A DNA stretch of 62,436 bases from contig JAPPGP010000003.1 of assembly GCA_028821395.1 (NCBI GenBank), positions 1-62,436 of the forward strand, in the 5' to 3' direction. Shown piece by piece: positions 1 through 7,817 of this stretch. Every line of letters starts with the position of its first letter. Positions within the stretch are counted from its first letter, which is position 1. The position numbers and the translations under genes were made by a program. Below the pieces are notes generated by a model. That model ran no database searches and was not told the origin of the DNA. It saw nothing but the letters and a program-made list of their open reading frames with translations. Source of the DNA: Defluviicoccus sp. GTDB lineage: Bacteria; Pseudomonadota; Alphaproteobacteria; MPNO01.

Positions 1-93
1 ATGTGGGCCTGGGTGCTCTACACCTCCTGCTACGCGCTGCTGATCGTCCGCGGCACGGATTACTTCGAGCGCTGGGCGATGCGCTGGGCCTGA
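1..93 (+). CDS. C-terminal end of an unidentified protein (partial)
   Basis: Frame 1 is open from the first base to a TGA at 91-93 and gives 30 residues ending in ERWAMRWA. The piece is too short to identify. It starts with a short hydrophobic and aromatic stretch (LYTSCYALLIV) and ends with a basic, Trp-rich tail, which would suit the cytoplasmic end of a membrane permease. That reading is inference only. The next gene starts 11 bases downstream on the same strand with its own ribosome binding site, so the two are probably co-transcribed. Confidence 0.5.
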   Translation: MWAWVLYTSCYALLIVRGTDYFERWAMRWA

Positions 94-104
94 GGAGAGC
101 TGCC

Positions 105-1253
105 ATGAGCGAACGGATCGTCTCCATCGACGTCCGGCCTGCGGAGCTGGGAGACAGGAGCCCGCGCCAGGGGGTCCAGGATCTGGTGAGACCGCGGATC
201 TACGGCCGACTCGCGGAGGAAGGCTGCGGCAAGGACGTCGCCTATCTGGTGCTCCACCCCGCCGTCAATTTCATGCACCACTACCTGATCGAGCCAATGC
301 AGGCACGCGGGCGGGCGATCCTCGGGCTCAATACGCGTTACGTGAACAACGATTCGACGCTGCTGGTCGAGCGCGTCATCCAGGATATCGGCGCGGGCGT
401 CAAATTCCTGCGCGAGCGGGGTTTTGGGCGGATCGTCTATATCGGCAATTCGGGCGGCGGCTCGGTCGGCACGCTCTACCAGGCGCAGGCGGAGAACCTC
501 ACCATCGAGACCACGCCGGACGGGCTCGCCATCGACATCCACCCGGAAGACCTGCCGCCGGTCGATGCGATCGTACTCGCTTCCTGCCATATCGGCCGGG
601 GCCGGCATTTCGGCATGTCGCTCGATCCTTCTGTGCTCGACGAGCGCGAGCTCACCCGGACCGATCCCGAGCTCGACATGTTCAACCCCGCCAACGGCCC
701 GCCCTACGACGGCGAATGGCTCGAGCGCTACGCCGCGGCGCAATCGGCGCGGCATGCGCGGATCACCGACCGGGTGCTGGGCCGGCTGCGCGAGATCGAT
801 GCGATGCCGGACGAGGCCGGGCTCGTCGACGAACCGTTCCTCATCCACCGCACTTACGCGCGACCGCAGATTCTCGATCCGACGATCGACCCCAACGACA
901 GGCCCGTCGCGTCGTCGATTTGGGGCGGCGCCAAGGCGACCAACTACGCGGCTACCATCCTCGGGCGGTTCACCACGCTCAGATCCTATCTCAGCCAGTG
1001 GAGCCTGCTCGGCCGCGCGGCGGACGGCCCGGCGCGCCTCGCCGAGACCTCGGTGCCGGTGATCAACATCCGGTTCTCCGCCGACGAAGGCACCTATCCG
1101 AGCCTGTCGCAGGAATATTCCGACGCCGCGGAAGGACGCTGCGAGGACTACACCCTCGTCGGCGCGCGGCACTTCCCCTACAAGCAGGAGCACGGCCCGG
1201 CGCTGATTGCCGAGCTCGCCGACACGATCGCCGAGTGGGGCGATCGGCGCTGA
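105..1253 (+). CDS. alpha/beta-hydrolase-fold protein, GNSGGG type
   Basis: This 382-residue cytoplasmic protein has no signal peptide. The nucleophile elbow GNSGGG lies at residues 114-119 (Ser116) after a hydrophobic strand (RIVYI). HPAVNFMHHY at 51-60 is a likely oxyanion and lid region. A late SADEG acid turn and ARHFPY supply candidate Asp and His. The ATG at 105 is chosen because GGAGAG sits about 6 bases upstream; the open frame runs further back but would overlap the preceding gene. It is a clear paralogue of the hydrolase on the opposite strand at 1907-3049, sharing the CG(K/R)D-A-L-HPAV block, the LIQD-type helix and the GNSGGG elbow. The substrate is unknown. The adjacent DUF1989 gene follows after 19 bases on the same strand. 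Confidence 0.8.
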   Translation: MSERIVSIDVRPAELGDRSPRQGVQDLVRPRIYGRLAEEGCGKDVAYLVLHPAVNFMHHYLIEPMQARGRAILGLNTRYVNNDSTLLVERVIQDIGAGVKFLRERGFGRIVYIGNSGGGSVGTLYQAQAENLTIETTPDGLAIDIHPEDLPPVDAIVLASCHIGRGRHFGMSLDPSVLDERELTRTDPELDMFNPANGPPYDGEWLERYAAAQSARHARITDRVLGRLREIDAMPDEAGLVDEPFLIHRTYARPQILDPTIDPNDRPVASSIWGGAKATNYAATILGRFTTLRSYLSQWSLLGRAADGPARLAETSVPVINIRFSADEGTYPSLSQEYSDAAEGRCEDYTLVGARHFPYKQEHGPALIAELADTIAEWGDRR

Positions 1254-1272
1254 GCCAGCCGGGGGGCAAGCG

Positions 1273-1899
1273 ATGAACGTGCTCGAAGACGTCACACTCC
1301 CCGGCCGGCAAGGCGGCGCCTGGGTTATCGGGAAAGGGCAGCACATCCGTGTCATCGACGTGGAAGGCGGCTCCATCGGCGACTTCGTCTGCTTCAACGC
1401 CGACGATCTCACGGAGAGGTTCAGCCAAGCGCGTACCCGGACGAACCACGGCAAATTCCTCCTGTCGGAGGGCGACCACCTCTACTCCCGCGAAAACAAC
1501 CCGATGCTTACGATCGTCGAGGACACGTACGGCATCCACGACCTGCAATACGGGATGTGCTCGGCCTGGGTATACGAGAATTTCAGGAGCGATGGCTATC
1601 GCGGCTTTGCGGCGGACGAGTTGACGCTCGGCGGGCCGCTCGGAATGCCGACCTTCGGCTGTTACGAAGTTCTGCAGCGGGCGCTCCGGGGCCGGCCCAT
1701 CGAGCCGCACGACATTCCCGATCCCATCAACCTCTTCCAGACGGTCGACTACGATTTGGAGAAGGGGACGTTCACCCTCGTGGAGGGACGCAGCAAGTCG
1801 GGCGACTACATCGACTTCGTCGCGCGCATGGACGTGCTTTGCGCCCTCAGCGCTTGCCCGTCGATGGGGCGGGCGCTCCGCGTCCAGGTTTACGAATAG
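1273..1899 (+). CDS. DUF1989 / urea-carboxylase-associated family protein
   Basis: The 208-residue protein matches the DUF1989 family: an early GGSIGDFVCFNADD block, then FSQARTRTNHGKF, a central YGIHDLQYGMC and a late DPINLFQTVDYD. Members are found next to urea carboxylase or in amino-acid and polyamine catabolism, and are thought to bind metal through conserved His and Cys. Their reaction is not established. The ATG at 1273 follows GGGGGGCAAGCG, a usable but G-rich ribosome binding site. It is converging with the next gene, only 7 bases away on the opposite strand. No urea carboxylase is present in this window, so a urea role cannot be assumed. Confidence 0.8.
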   Translation: MNVLEDVTLPGRQGGAWVIGKGQHIRVIDVEGGSIGDFVCFNADDLTERFSQARTRTNHGKFLLSEGDHLYSRENNPMLTIVEDTYGIHDLQYGMCSAWVYENFRSDGYRGFAADELTLGGPLGMPTFGCYEVLQRALRGRPIEPHDIPDPINLFQTVDYDLEKGTFTLVEGRSKSGDYIDFVARMDVLCALSACPSMGRALRVQVYE

Positions 1900-1906
1900 G
1901 AGCGGT

Positions 1907-3049
1907 TCAGGCGCTCCAGTCGGCCAGCACGTCGGCGAGCTCGCCGATCAGCCGGTCGCCGTTCGGCTGGGTGAAGGGAAAGTGCATCGCGCCTTTCAGC
2001 AGATATGTCTCGCAGCGCGAGCCAACCGCCTCCGTGTACCGCCCGGTCTCCGACGGGAAACAGCCTTCATCGGCGGAATATTCGACGTTGAGGACGGGTA
2101 CAGAGGTCTCCGCCAGGCGCGCCGGGCCGTCGGCGACGCTGAGCGGGCTCCACTGGCTGAGATAGGACCTCAGCGTGGTGAAACGGCCGAACACGCCGGC
2201 AGAGTAGTTCACCGCCCGCGCCTTGCCGAAGATCGTTGTGTCTCCCGCCGGCCGGTCGTTGGGATCGATGGAATGGTCGAGCGTGGCCGGCTTCGCGTAG
2301 GTGCGGTGGATGACAAAGCCCTGGTCGTCGGCGCGGGGATCGTCGTGAAGCTGGCGCAGCCGCGCCAGAACGAACTCGGTGATCCGGTCCTGACGCCCCG
2401 CCTGCGCCGCCTCGTAACGCGCGAGCCAGGCGCGGTCGTAGGGCGGCCCGTTGTCGGGGTTGTACATGTCGAACGCGGGATCGGCCGAAAGCGGGTCCGC
2501 CTCGTCGATCACGGAAGGGTCGAGCGCGGACCGGAACTGCTGATGGCGTCCCGGATGGGCACTCAGCAGAACCACCGCGTCCGCCGGCGGGAGGTCTTCC
2601 GGTACGATGTCGAAGGGTCGCCCGTCGGGGGTCGAGTCGATCGTGAGACTCTCCGCCTGCGCCTGGTAGAGCGACATCACCGGACCGCCGCCCGAATTGC
2701 CGACCAGGATGACGCGCCGGTAGCCTCGCTCGCGCAGCCAGCGCACGCCGCCGCCGACATCTTGGATCAACCGCTCCATCAGGAGCGCGCTGTCGTTGTA
2801 GAGGTGGCGGCTGGTGAGCGTGAGAACGGTGCGCCCGCGTGCCGCCAGCGGCGCCTGGGCGTAGTGGTGCAGGAAACTCACCGCCGGGTGCATGATGAGG
2901 AACGCGGCGTCCCTGCCGCATCCCGCATCGGCGATCTTGCCGAGAATTCGGGGGCGCACCCGGTCGGCGATGCCCTGACCGACGGGCGGCGTGTTGCTTG
3001 GCCGCAGGTCTATCGAAACGAGCTCGCCCGTCTCCGCGGGGGCGGTCAT
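1907..3049 (-). CDS. alpha/beta-hydrolase-fold protein, GNSGGG type (paralogue)
   Basis: This 380-residue protein is the second copy of the hydrolase at 105-1253. The elbow GNSGGG has Ser119, preceded by RRVILV. HPAVSFLHHY, YNPDNGPPYD and a C-terminal AMHFPFTQ (candidate catalytic His) align with the first copy. The ATG at 3049 overlaps the TGA of the upstream cupin gene (ATGA), showing translational coupling. The longer open frame reaching 3748 is overlap with the cupin gene and is not used. It is likely a soluble esterase or amidase; the substrate is not identifiable. Confidence 0.82.
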   Translation of the reverse strand: MTAPAETGELVSIDLRPSNTPPVGQGIADRVRPRILGKIADAGCGRDAAFLIMHPAVSFLHHYAQAPLAARGRTVLTLTSRHLYNDSALLMERLIQDVGGGVRWLRERGYRRVILVGNSGGGPVMSLYQAQAESLTIDSTPDGRPFDIVPEDLPPADAVVLLSAHPGRHQQFRSALDPSVIDEADPLSADPAFDMYNPDNGPPYDRAWLARYEAAQAGRQDRITEFVLARLRQLHDDPRADDQGFVIHRTYAKPATLDHSIDPNDRPAGDTTIFGKARAVNYSAGVFGRFTTLRSYLSQWSPLSVADGPARLAETSVPVLNVEYSADEGCFPSETGRYTEAVGSRCETYLLKGAMHFPFTQPNGDRLIGELADVLADWSA

Positions 3050-3609
3050 GCGCCCTCGGCCATGTCCTCGCGGACTTCGGCCGCCACCGCCTCCCAGTCG
3101 TAGGGGGAGAGGTCGACCTCCTCGTGGATCCCGCCGCAGGAAGAGCAGGTCCGGCGCCCGACATCGGCGTTGAATTCGCGGCAGGCGCGGAGATAGCCCT
3201 CCTGCGGGATCTCGACCTCGGTGTCCCAGACCTCGCGGGCGAGCTCGGCGCCGCAACCCTCGCAGTACCAGACGACCGCCTCGAGGCCGGGGTGCTCGGC
3301 CTTGTAGCGAAGCTGGACGCACTCGCCGTCCGGCACGATCCGATGCGGCGTACCCGACGGCACGTAGACGAAGTCGCCCGGGACCACCGGGTGGTAACGG
3401 ACGGGACCCTCCGGAAATTCCACCCGCCCCCCGCCGGACATGTTGACCAGAACCGTATCGTGTTCGCAGATCAGAAAGAACGGCTGGGGCCGGTCGTTGC
3501 GGCTCAAGCAGATCTGCGGATCCACGCCCGCCGGCAGCATCGGGTACTCGTCGTACGGGCCGCGCTTGGCGGCTTCGTCGAAGGCGGCGAAACGGGGCTT
3601 GCGTGCCAT
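3046..3609 (-). CDS. cupin with C-terminal zinc-ribbon, 3-hydroxyanthranilate-dioxygenase-like
   Basis: The 187-residue protein has a single cupin barrel (about residues 30-115) and a C-terminal rubredoxin-like pair of CxxC motifs (CEGCG and CSSCGG). This is the architecture of bacterial 3-hydroxyanthranilate 3,4-dioxygenase. In that enzyme the iron is held by His and Glu in the first cupin motif and His in the second. Here the first motif is shortened (SRNDRPQPFF) and lacks the His/Glu pair; only PSGTPHR keeps a His. The classical ring-cleavage activity is therefore doubtful. The gene is translationally coupled to the downstream hydrolase and follows another zinc-ribbon cupin by 15 bases, so the three form one operon. 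No other kynurenine-pathway gene is visible. Confidence 0.72.
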   Translation of the reverse strand: MARKPRFAAFDEAAKRGPYDEYPMLPAGVDPQICLSRNDRPQPFFLICEHDTVLVNMSGGGRVEFPEGPVRYHPVVPGDFVYVPSGTPHRIVPDGECVQLRYKAEHPGLEAVVWYCEGCGAELAREVWDTEVEIPQEGYLRACREFNADVGRRTCSSCGGIHEEVDLSPYDWEAVAAEVREDMAEGA

Positions 3610-3624
3610 TCGGGGACTCCCCGG

Positions 3625-4329
3625 CTACCCGGCCGCGGCTGCGGTCTCGCTCAGGCTCTGATGCGCCTCGCGGATGATGTCGGTCATGTCGCGATAACGG
3701 TCCCAACCCCACCGCCCGAGCGGAAACGGCGCGTTGACATGGCCGCATTCGGGGCAGGTCCGGTTCTTCTCCTCGGCGTTGTAGTTGAGCGCCGCCTGGG
3801 CGCTGCCGTAGATCGTGTGCAGGTGGGCCACGGGACCCACCTCGTCCCTCTGTCTCCCGCGTCTGGGCGGCGTGGAATCGAATTCCTCCCGGTAGATCTC
3901 GGTGGAGCAGGCGGCGCAGGTGAAGGCGACCGCCTCCCTTTGCGGCACGCCCGTGGACTGGCGCTGGGTGACAGAGACCAGCGAGAAGCTCTCGGGGCTG
4001 TCCGGTTCGCTCAGCAGGTTTCCTACGCCGTGGCTGCGCGCGCTGGCGCGCACCAGCCCGGCCTTGCCCCGCCCCGTCGTCGCGCCGGAACCGAAGACGA
4101 TCGCCACTTCGTCGACCGTGTTCTCATGCTCGAAATAGCCGTAATCCCCGCCCGGCTGCCCGTAGAACAGCGCGATGGTCGGCACCATCGCGCCTTCATC
4201 CACATAGGGAAACATGGGCGTCAACGTGCTCACCAGAGTACGCGCGTATTCGTAGACGTTACACTTTAGAGGCTGCCTCTCCGGCGCCGGCGGCGGCATG
4301 GAAAGCGTCTGTGCCGGTGTTGGGCTCAC
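3625..4329 (-). CDS. zinc-ribbon cupin-like protein, 3-HAO-related (GTG start)
   Basis: The protein has 234 residues. The GTG at 4329 is chosen because GGGAGGGA lies just upstream; an in-frame ATG at 4299 is possible and the longer frame to 4467 lacks a ribosome binding site. A central YFEHENTVDEVAIVFG segment looks like the His/Glu metal motif of a 3-hydroxyanthranilate-dioxygenase-type cupin. Two CxxC pairs follow (FTCAACS and RTCPECG), probably structural zinc or iron ligands. It is related in layout to the next gene, so the pair may form a heteromer in which this subunit carries the metal site and the other does not. That pairing is inference. Enzyme activity is unknown. Confidence 0.65.
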   Translation of the reverse strand: MSPTPAQTLSMPPPAPERQPLKCNVYEYARTLVSTLTPMFPYVDEGAMVPTIALFYGQPGGDYGYFEHENTVDEVAIVFGSGATTGRGKAGLVRASARSHGVGNLLSEPDSPESFSLVSVTQRQSTGVPQREAVAFTCAACSTEIYREEFDSTPPRRGRQRDEVGPVAHLHTIYGSAQAALNYNAEEKNRTCPECGHVNAPFPLGRWGWDRYRDMTDIIREAHQSLSETAAAAG

Positions 4330-4875
4330 ATCTCCCTCCCGCTTGTCTTCCCGAGCGACACCCGGGCTTGGGATTATAGGCGCGAGACCATGCACGATGA
4401 AGCTGCACCCTCGATGTCCGGCGAGAACGGTCATCGCGGACGCTGGCGTCTCGGCGACTTGCCGCATTCGGCCTTTGAGGCGGGCCGGAAGGAAATGCGG
4501 CTGACGTCACTGCGGGCCGCGCGATGGGCGGCACCAGTACGTCCAATCCGTCGCCGTCTCGCACGCTCTTGGGCCGTTCGGCGCCCTCAGAGGACCGATC
4601 GGAGGGGATGCAATTCGAATTTCGCCTCGAGCCGCTACGCGGTCCGGTGGACCGGCGGCCCGTCCCACAGCGGATGGCGATCGTCAACTCGCCCGACGGG
4701 CCGTCGACCGGGCAGCAGGGCACCGACTGAGATGGCCTCGCCTCTTCGGTCAGCCCGGCGGTTTGACGAAGGCGCATCCGCGCTCGCGCTTCGAGAAGCC
4801 GGTGGACCGTCGCGGGGGCGGACGGCCCGGTCCGGCGCTTGCCGTCGCGGACGCAGATCCAGGCACCCCAAACTG
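4330..4875. other. 546-base gap without a supported gene
   Basis: The spacer lies between the zinc-ribbon cupin start and the GST stop, both on the minus strand. Several overlapping short frames exist on both strands, but none has a credible start, family motif or consistent amino-acid composition; they are Arg/Ser/Pro-rich, as expected from GC-rich non-coding DNA. It may hold the promoter of the cupin operon near 4330-4420 or a fully eroded gene. No hairpin terminator or repeat stands out. Confidence 0.4.
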
Positions 4876-5691
4876 CTAAGCACGGGACATGTTGTAGGCG
4901 GCCAGCCGATCCCTGGCCTCATCGACAAGCGCCAAGCCGGCTCTTGCATGATCCGAGGTCGGGTCGGCGGTGTGCCCTTCGTATTCGTCGAGCCCGAGAA
5001 CGCTTGGACGACTCCCCAGCGCCTGCCACCATCGAGAGACGTGCGGCCGGAACTCGAACCATACGTCCAGCCACTTGATCATATCCAGCACCTTGATCAG
5101 CGGCGCATAACAGGATTCCACCAGCGTAAACTGCTCGCCCATGATCCAGGGACGACTGTCGGACAAGGCTGTTTCCATTTTCGCGAAAATTCGATCCCAT
5201 CCGACGAGTCCGCGCAACACCCACTCCGAATCCATGCCATACTCGATGACCGACTTTTGCCGTAGCGTTTTCTCCAGATCGGGTTGCTTCTTCCACCGGC
5301 TCTCCAGCTTCCCGATATCGATCGTCGAGCGAAATCGTGTCACGAAATTCAAAGCGGCGACTCCCGGAAACGCTACTTCGTCCGACTCCTTGATCCACTC
5401 GCGCATATAGGTCCGCTGGAGCAGGCCGGCCGGCTTGAGCGCCGGCTCCGGCTTCAACTCATCGATGTAGTCGCAAATGATCGAAGATTCGCGGATCGGG
5501 TTGCCGTCGTGAACGAGTGTCGGTACGACGGCTTTCGGGTTGATCGCAAGGTATTCTTTATCGAAGTGATCCTCATCGAGCAGATGAATATACCGCGGTG
5601 TCCAGTCCGCGATCCCCTTTTCGATGAGAGTAATAACAGCACGGTTCGAACATACCGAATCCGCTTCCTTGAGGTAGTAGAGTTCGAGCAT
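4876..5691 (-). CDS. glutathione S-transferase family protein
   Basis: This 271-residue cytosolic protein has an N-terminal thioredoxin-like domain (about 1-80) with the cis-proline loop NPKAVVPTLVHDG and the following ESSIICDYIDE glutathione-binding segment. An all-helical C-terminal domain follows, containing MGEQFTLVESCYAPL, the GST N-capping region. The usual N-terminal catalytic Ser or Cys position reads EADSVCSNR, leaving Ser or Cys as candidates. It is divergent from a second GST at 5842. Spacing of 150 bases suggests a shared regulatory region. Substrate and partner are not predictable. Confidence 0.85.
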   Translation of the reverse strand: MLELYYLKEADSVCSNRAVITLIEKGIADWTPRYIHLLDEDHFDKEYLAINPKAVVPTLVHDGNPIRESSIICDYIDELKPEPALKPAGLLQRTYMREWIKESDEVAFPGVAALNFVTRFRSTIDIGKLESRWKKQPDLEKTLRQKSVIEYGMDSEWVLRGLVGWDRIFAKMETALSDSRPWIMGEQFTLVESCYAPLIKVLDMIKWLDVWFEFRPHVSRWWQALGSRPSVLGLDEYEGHTADPTSDHARAGLALVDEARDRLAAYNMSRA

Positions 5692-5751
5692 TCCGATATC
5701 CTCCCGTCGCCCCCAAAGGAAGCCGCCAACAGTCTACCGCCAAGGCCGTCC

Positions 5752-5780
5752 TTGACAAGGTCTCCGTGCTCTGTCCAAAT
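5752..5780 (+). promoter_or_regulatory. possible sigma-70 promoter for the rightward GST / AhpD genes
   Basis: A perfect TTGACA -35 hexamer at 5752-5757 is followed after about 17 bases by a poor -10 candidate (CCAAAT, 5775-5780). It lies about 60 bases before the GST start in the shared divergent spacer 5692-5841. Only the -35 match is good, so this is tentative. Confidence 0.3.
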
Positions 5781-5841
5781 CGCCTCTGGCGAGATCTGCG
5801 GAATTCCGCGCTCCTTCGGAATCGTTGGAGAGGACAGCACT

Positions 5842-6651
5842 ATGGTCGTTGTCGTTCCTACCAACGCATCGGTACTCGAATTGCGGGGCATTCACCTCTA
5901 TCACGCCAATCGCTCGAACTGCTCGGCGCGTGTCCGATTGCTGCTGGAAGAGAAAGAGCTCGACTGGACAAGCCATCACATCGACCTCGGCAAGAAGGAG
6001 AACATCTCGGAAGAGTATTTCGGGATCAATCCCAAAGGCGTGGTCCCTGCTTTGGTGCATGACGGGACGGTAATTACCGAGTCGAACGACATCTTGCTCT
6101 ATCTTGAGGACAAATTTCCAGAGCCGGGATTTCGCGCGGTATCGCCGGACCGTCAACCCGAAATCGACTATTGGCTGAAGATGTCCGGCGATCTTCACAT
6201 ACCGGGTATCAAGACGTTTCAATACTACAAGCTGAACGCGGCGCTTCTGGAGAAGACCGACGAAGAGCTCGCGCTTTACAAGAGGCTGCAGAACGACCCC
6301 GAGCTACTGGCGTTTCACGCTAAACACAGCGAGGGGAGGAGCTTTTCCGATGCCGATGCCGATGCGGCGGCCGCCTTGCTCGACGAGTATTTCGCAAGAC
6401 AGGAGCGAGCGATCGGGGACGGCGGCTGGTTGGTCGGCACCTCATACACCCTGGCCGACATCTCCTGGTCGCCGACCGTAACGACGCTGCTCGCCGGCGG
6501 CTTCGACTTCGGCAGGTACCCCAACATCCAGGATTGGTATGAGCGTATATGTCGGCGGCCGCAGTTCCAAAAGGCCGTCTTCGAATGGCGTAGCCAGGCG
6601 ACCTATGCGGTGACAGATCCGACGATTGAGGGCAAGGCAAATACCGCGTGA
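5842..6651 (+). CDS. glutathione S-transferase family protein
   Basis: The protein has 269 residues, starting at the ATG preceded by GGAGAGGA. The thioredoxin-like domain carries HANRSNCSARVR near the catalytic position, NPKGVVPALVHDG with the cis-proline, and ESNDILLYLEDK for glutathione binding. The helical domain has WLVGTSYTLADISW. It is distantly related to the oppositely transcribed GST at 4876-5691, as expected from an old duplication. The AhpD-like selenoprotein candidate starts 32 bases downstream on the same strand, so the two are likely co-transcribed. That pairing fits a thiol/peroxide or dehalogenation-type detoxification role, which is inference. Confidence 0.87.
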   Translation: MVVVVPTNASVLELRGIHLYHANRSNCSARVRLLLEEKELDWTSHHIDLGKKENISEEYFGINPKGVVPALVHDGTVITESNDILLYLEDKFPEPGFRAVSPDRQPEIDYWLKMSGDLHIPGIKTFQYYKLNAALLEKTDEELALYKRLQNDPELLAFHAKHSEGRSFSDADADAAAALLDEYFARQERAIGDGGWLVGTSYTLADISWSPTVTTLLAGGFDFGRYPNIQDWYERICRRPQFQKAVFEWRSQATYAVTDPTIEGKANTA

Positions 6652-6683
6652 CTATCGGTCCGCCGCTCGGGAGAACCAGGAAC

Positions 6684-7790
6684 ATGACCCTCTACGCAGA
6701 CTCGCAATACCCGGTACGAGAGGACCTCGACGCCGTTCATGCGGGACAGCTGGACCAGCTGGCCGACCCCGGTACCTGGGGTACCGGCGCGCAGCGCCTG
6801 GCGATTGCCAGAGAGGTTCGCCAGGCGTGTTATGACTCAGGCTTGCAGGAAGAGCCGGAAGACACCGGCCCGCTGAGCGATGTCGAGCTGCCGGAGTCGG
6901 TTTGCGCGACGATCCGGAAATTGGCCGTCGCGCCCAAGGACTTCGTCGAGGACTCTTATGAAGAGGCCAGGAATGGCGGTCTTACCGACGAGGAATATGT
7001 CGAGATCGTCGGCATCGTGTCGCGACTGACCGACATGGATGTGTTCGCCCGCGGCATAGGAGTGCCTCTGCGTCCTCTGCCGGCCGCGCGCGGCGGCCGG
7101 CCGTCGCGGGTCCGCCCCCGGGCCACCAAGAAGGAGATGGCCTGGGTTCCGACCGTGCCGAACCTCCCCGAGGGCGGCGAGGAGGCCGCCGAGATCTACG
7201 GCGAAGACTACCGACCCTACATCATCCGCTCGCTCAGCCTGGTGCCGGATGAAATGCGGCGGCATCTCGAGCTGGAAGAAGTGCAATACCTGCCGATGAA
7301 GAATGTTTTCGTCAAAGATTTTCAGCATCATGAGGGGTTCACCCGCGCTCAGGTCGAGCTGATCGCGGGGCGGGTATCCGCTCTCAATGAGTGCTTCTAC
7401 TGAACGGCGGGCCATGCCTGGTTCCTCCGTGAGAGTGGACGCGAGACTGGCCTCAACGTCAATTTGGCGGCGCTGCTCGACCCGGAACAGGACAGCGGTG
7501 TACCCGGCGGCGGGGAGATTCTCGCCTTCGCCGATGCCGTCATCGGATCCGACCGGGCGGCACTGGACCAGGCGCGGCAGAATCTCGCCGACTCGGTAGG
7601 GTCACTGGCGGTACCGGCAGCGGCAGCCATTGCCGCGACCTTCACCAAGAACGATCGCATCGCCAATGCCGTCGGCATCCCCTCCGAGCTGAAAATGTTG
7701 CGGAATTCCAAGGAGATCCGGGCGGAGCTCGGGATAAACGGCTTCCGGTCGTCGGCGAGCACGTTCAAGCACTACCCCGACGAGCGATAG
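6684..7790 (+). CDS. AhpD-like (carboxymuconolactone-decarboxylase fold) selenoprotein candidate, Sec at TGA 7401-7403
   Basis: The frame opens at ATG 6684, meets TGA at 7401-7403, and continues in the same frame to TAG at 7788-7790. Read through, it gives 368 residues with selenocysteine at position 240 inside CFY-U-TAGH. AhpD-fold peroxidases have CxxC followed by three residues and His; here the second Cys is replaced by the TGA codon. Conservation continues across the TGA: ELIAGRVSALNECFY before it, an NVNLAALLDP stretch and C-terminal ELGINGF after it. The paralogue at complement 52763-53869 has the same arrangement and the same total length. Without read-through the product would end just after the first redox Cys. 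AhpD-like selenoproteins with CxxU are known. Expected role: thiol-dependent peroxidase or reductase, probably supplied by the upstream GST operon. No selA, selB, selC or selD gene is in the window. Confidence 0.82.
7421..7440 (+). promoter_or_regulatory. candidate bacterial SECIS hairpin downstream of TGA 7401
   Basis: Bases 7421-7427 (GTTCCTC) pair with 7433-7440 (GAGTGGAC reading) in seven base pairs including one G-U, with a bulged U at 7436. The five-base loop CGTGA begins 24 nt after the TGA and has G in the second position. Bacterial SECIS elements are expected within roughly 16-37 nt of the UGA with a G early in the loop. A competing hairpin nearer the TGA (7404-7430, ACGG...CCGT with an inner GGGCCA/TGGTTC stem) is also possible. 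Confidence 0.5.
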
Positions 7791-7793
7791 GCG

Positions 7794-7813
7794 GGCGCCG
7801 GGAGGCCGGCGCC
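7794..7813. terminator. perfect hairpin between convergent genes
   Basis: GGCGCCGG (7794-7801) and CCGGCGCC (7806-7813) form a perfect 8-bp stem with loop GAGG. It sits exactly in the 27-base gap between the AhpD-like gene stop (7790) and the opposing CMD-like gene stop (7818). There is no T-tract, so it would act as a weak or factor-assisted bidirectional terminator. Confidence 0.5.
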
Positions 7814-7817
7814 GGTT

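Noticed and set aside
3046-4329. Kynurenine/quinolinate pathway
   Set aside because: 3-HAO-like cupins only; no kynureninase, monooxygenase or aminocarboxymuconate decarboxylase in the window, and one cupin lacks the iron ligands.
4330-4875. Transposase or integrase relic in the 546-base gap
   Set aside because: Read in all frames without finding DDE, helix-turn-helix or recombinase motifs.
7464-7790. Separate 108-residue gene after the first AhpD-like ORF
   Set aside because: Its in-frame upstream part joins the preceding ORF across one TGA at a redox-motif position, and the downstream piece has no ribosome binding site; it is the C-terminal part of a selenoprotein candidate.
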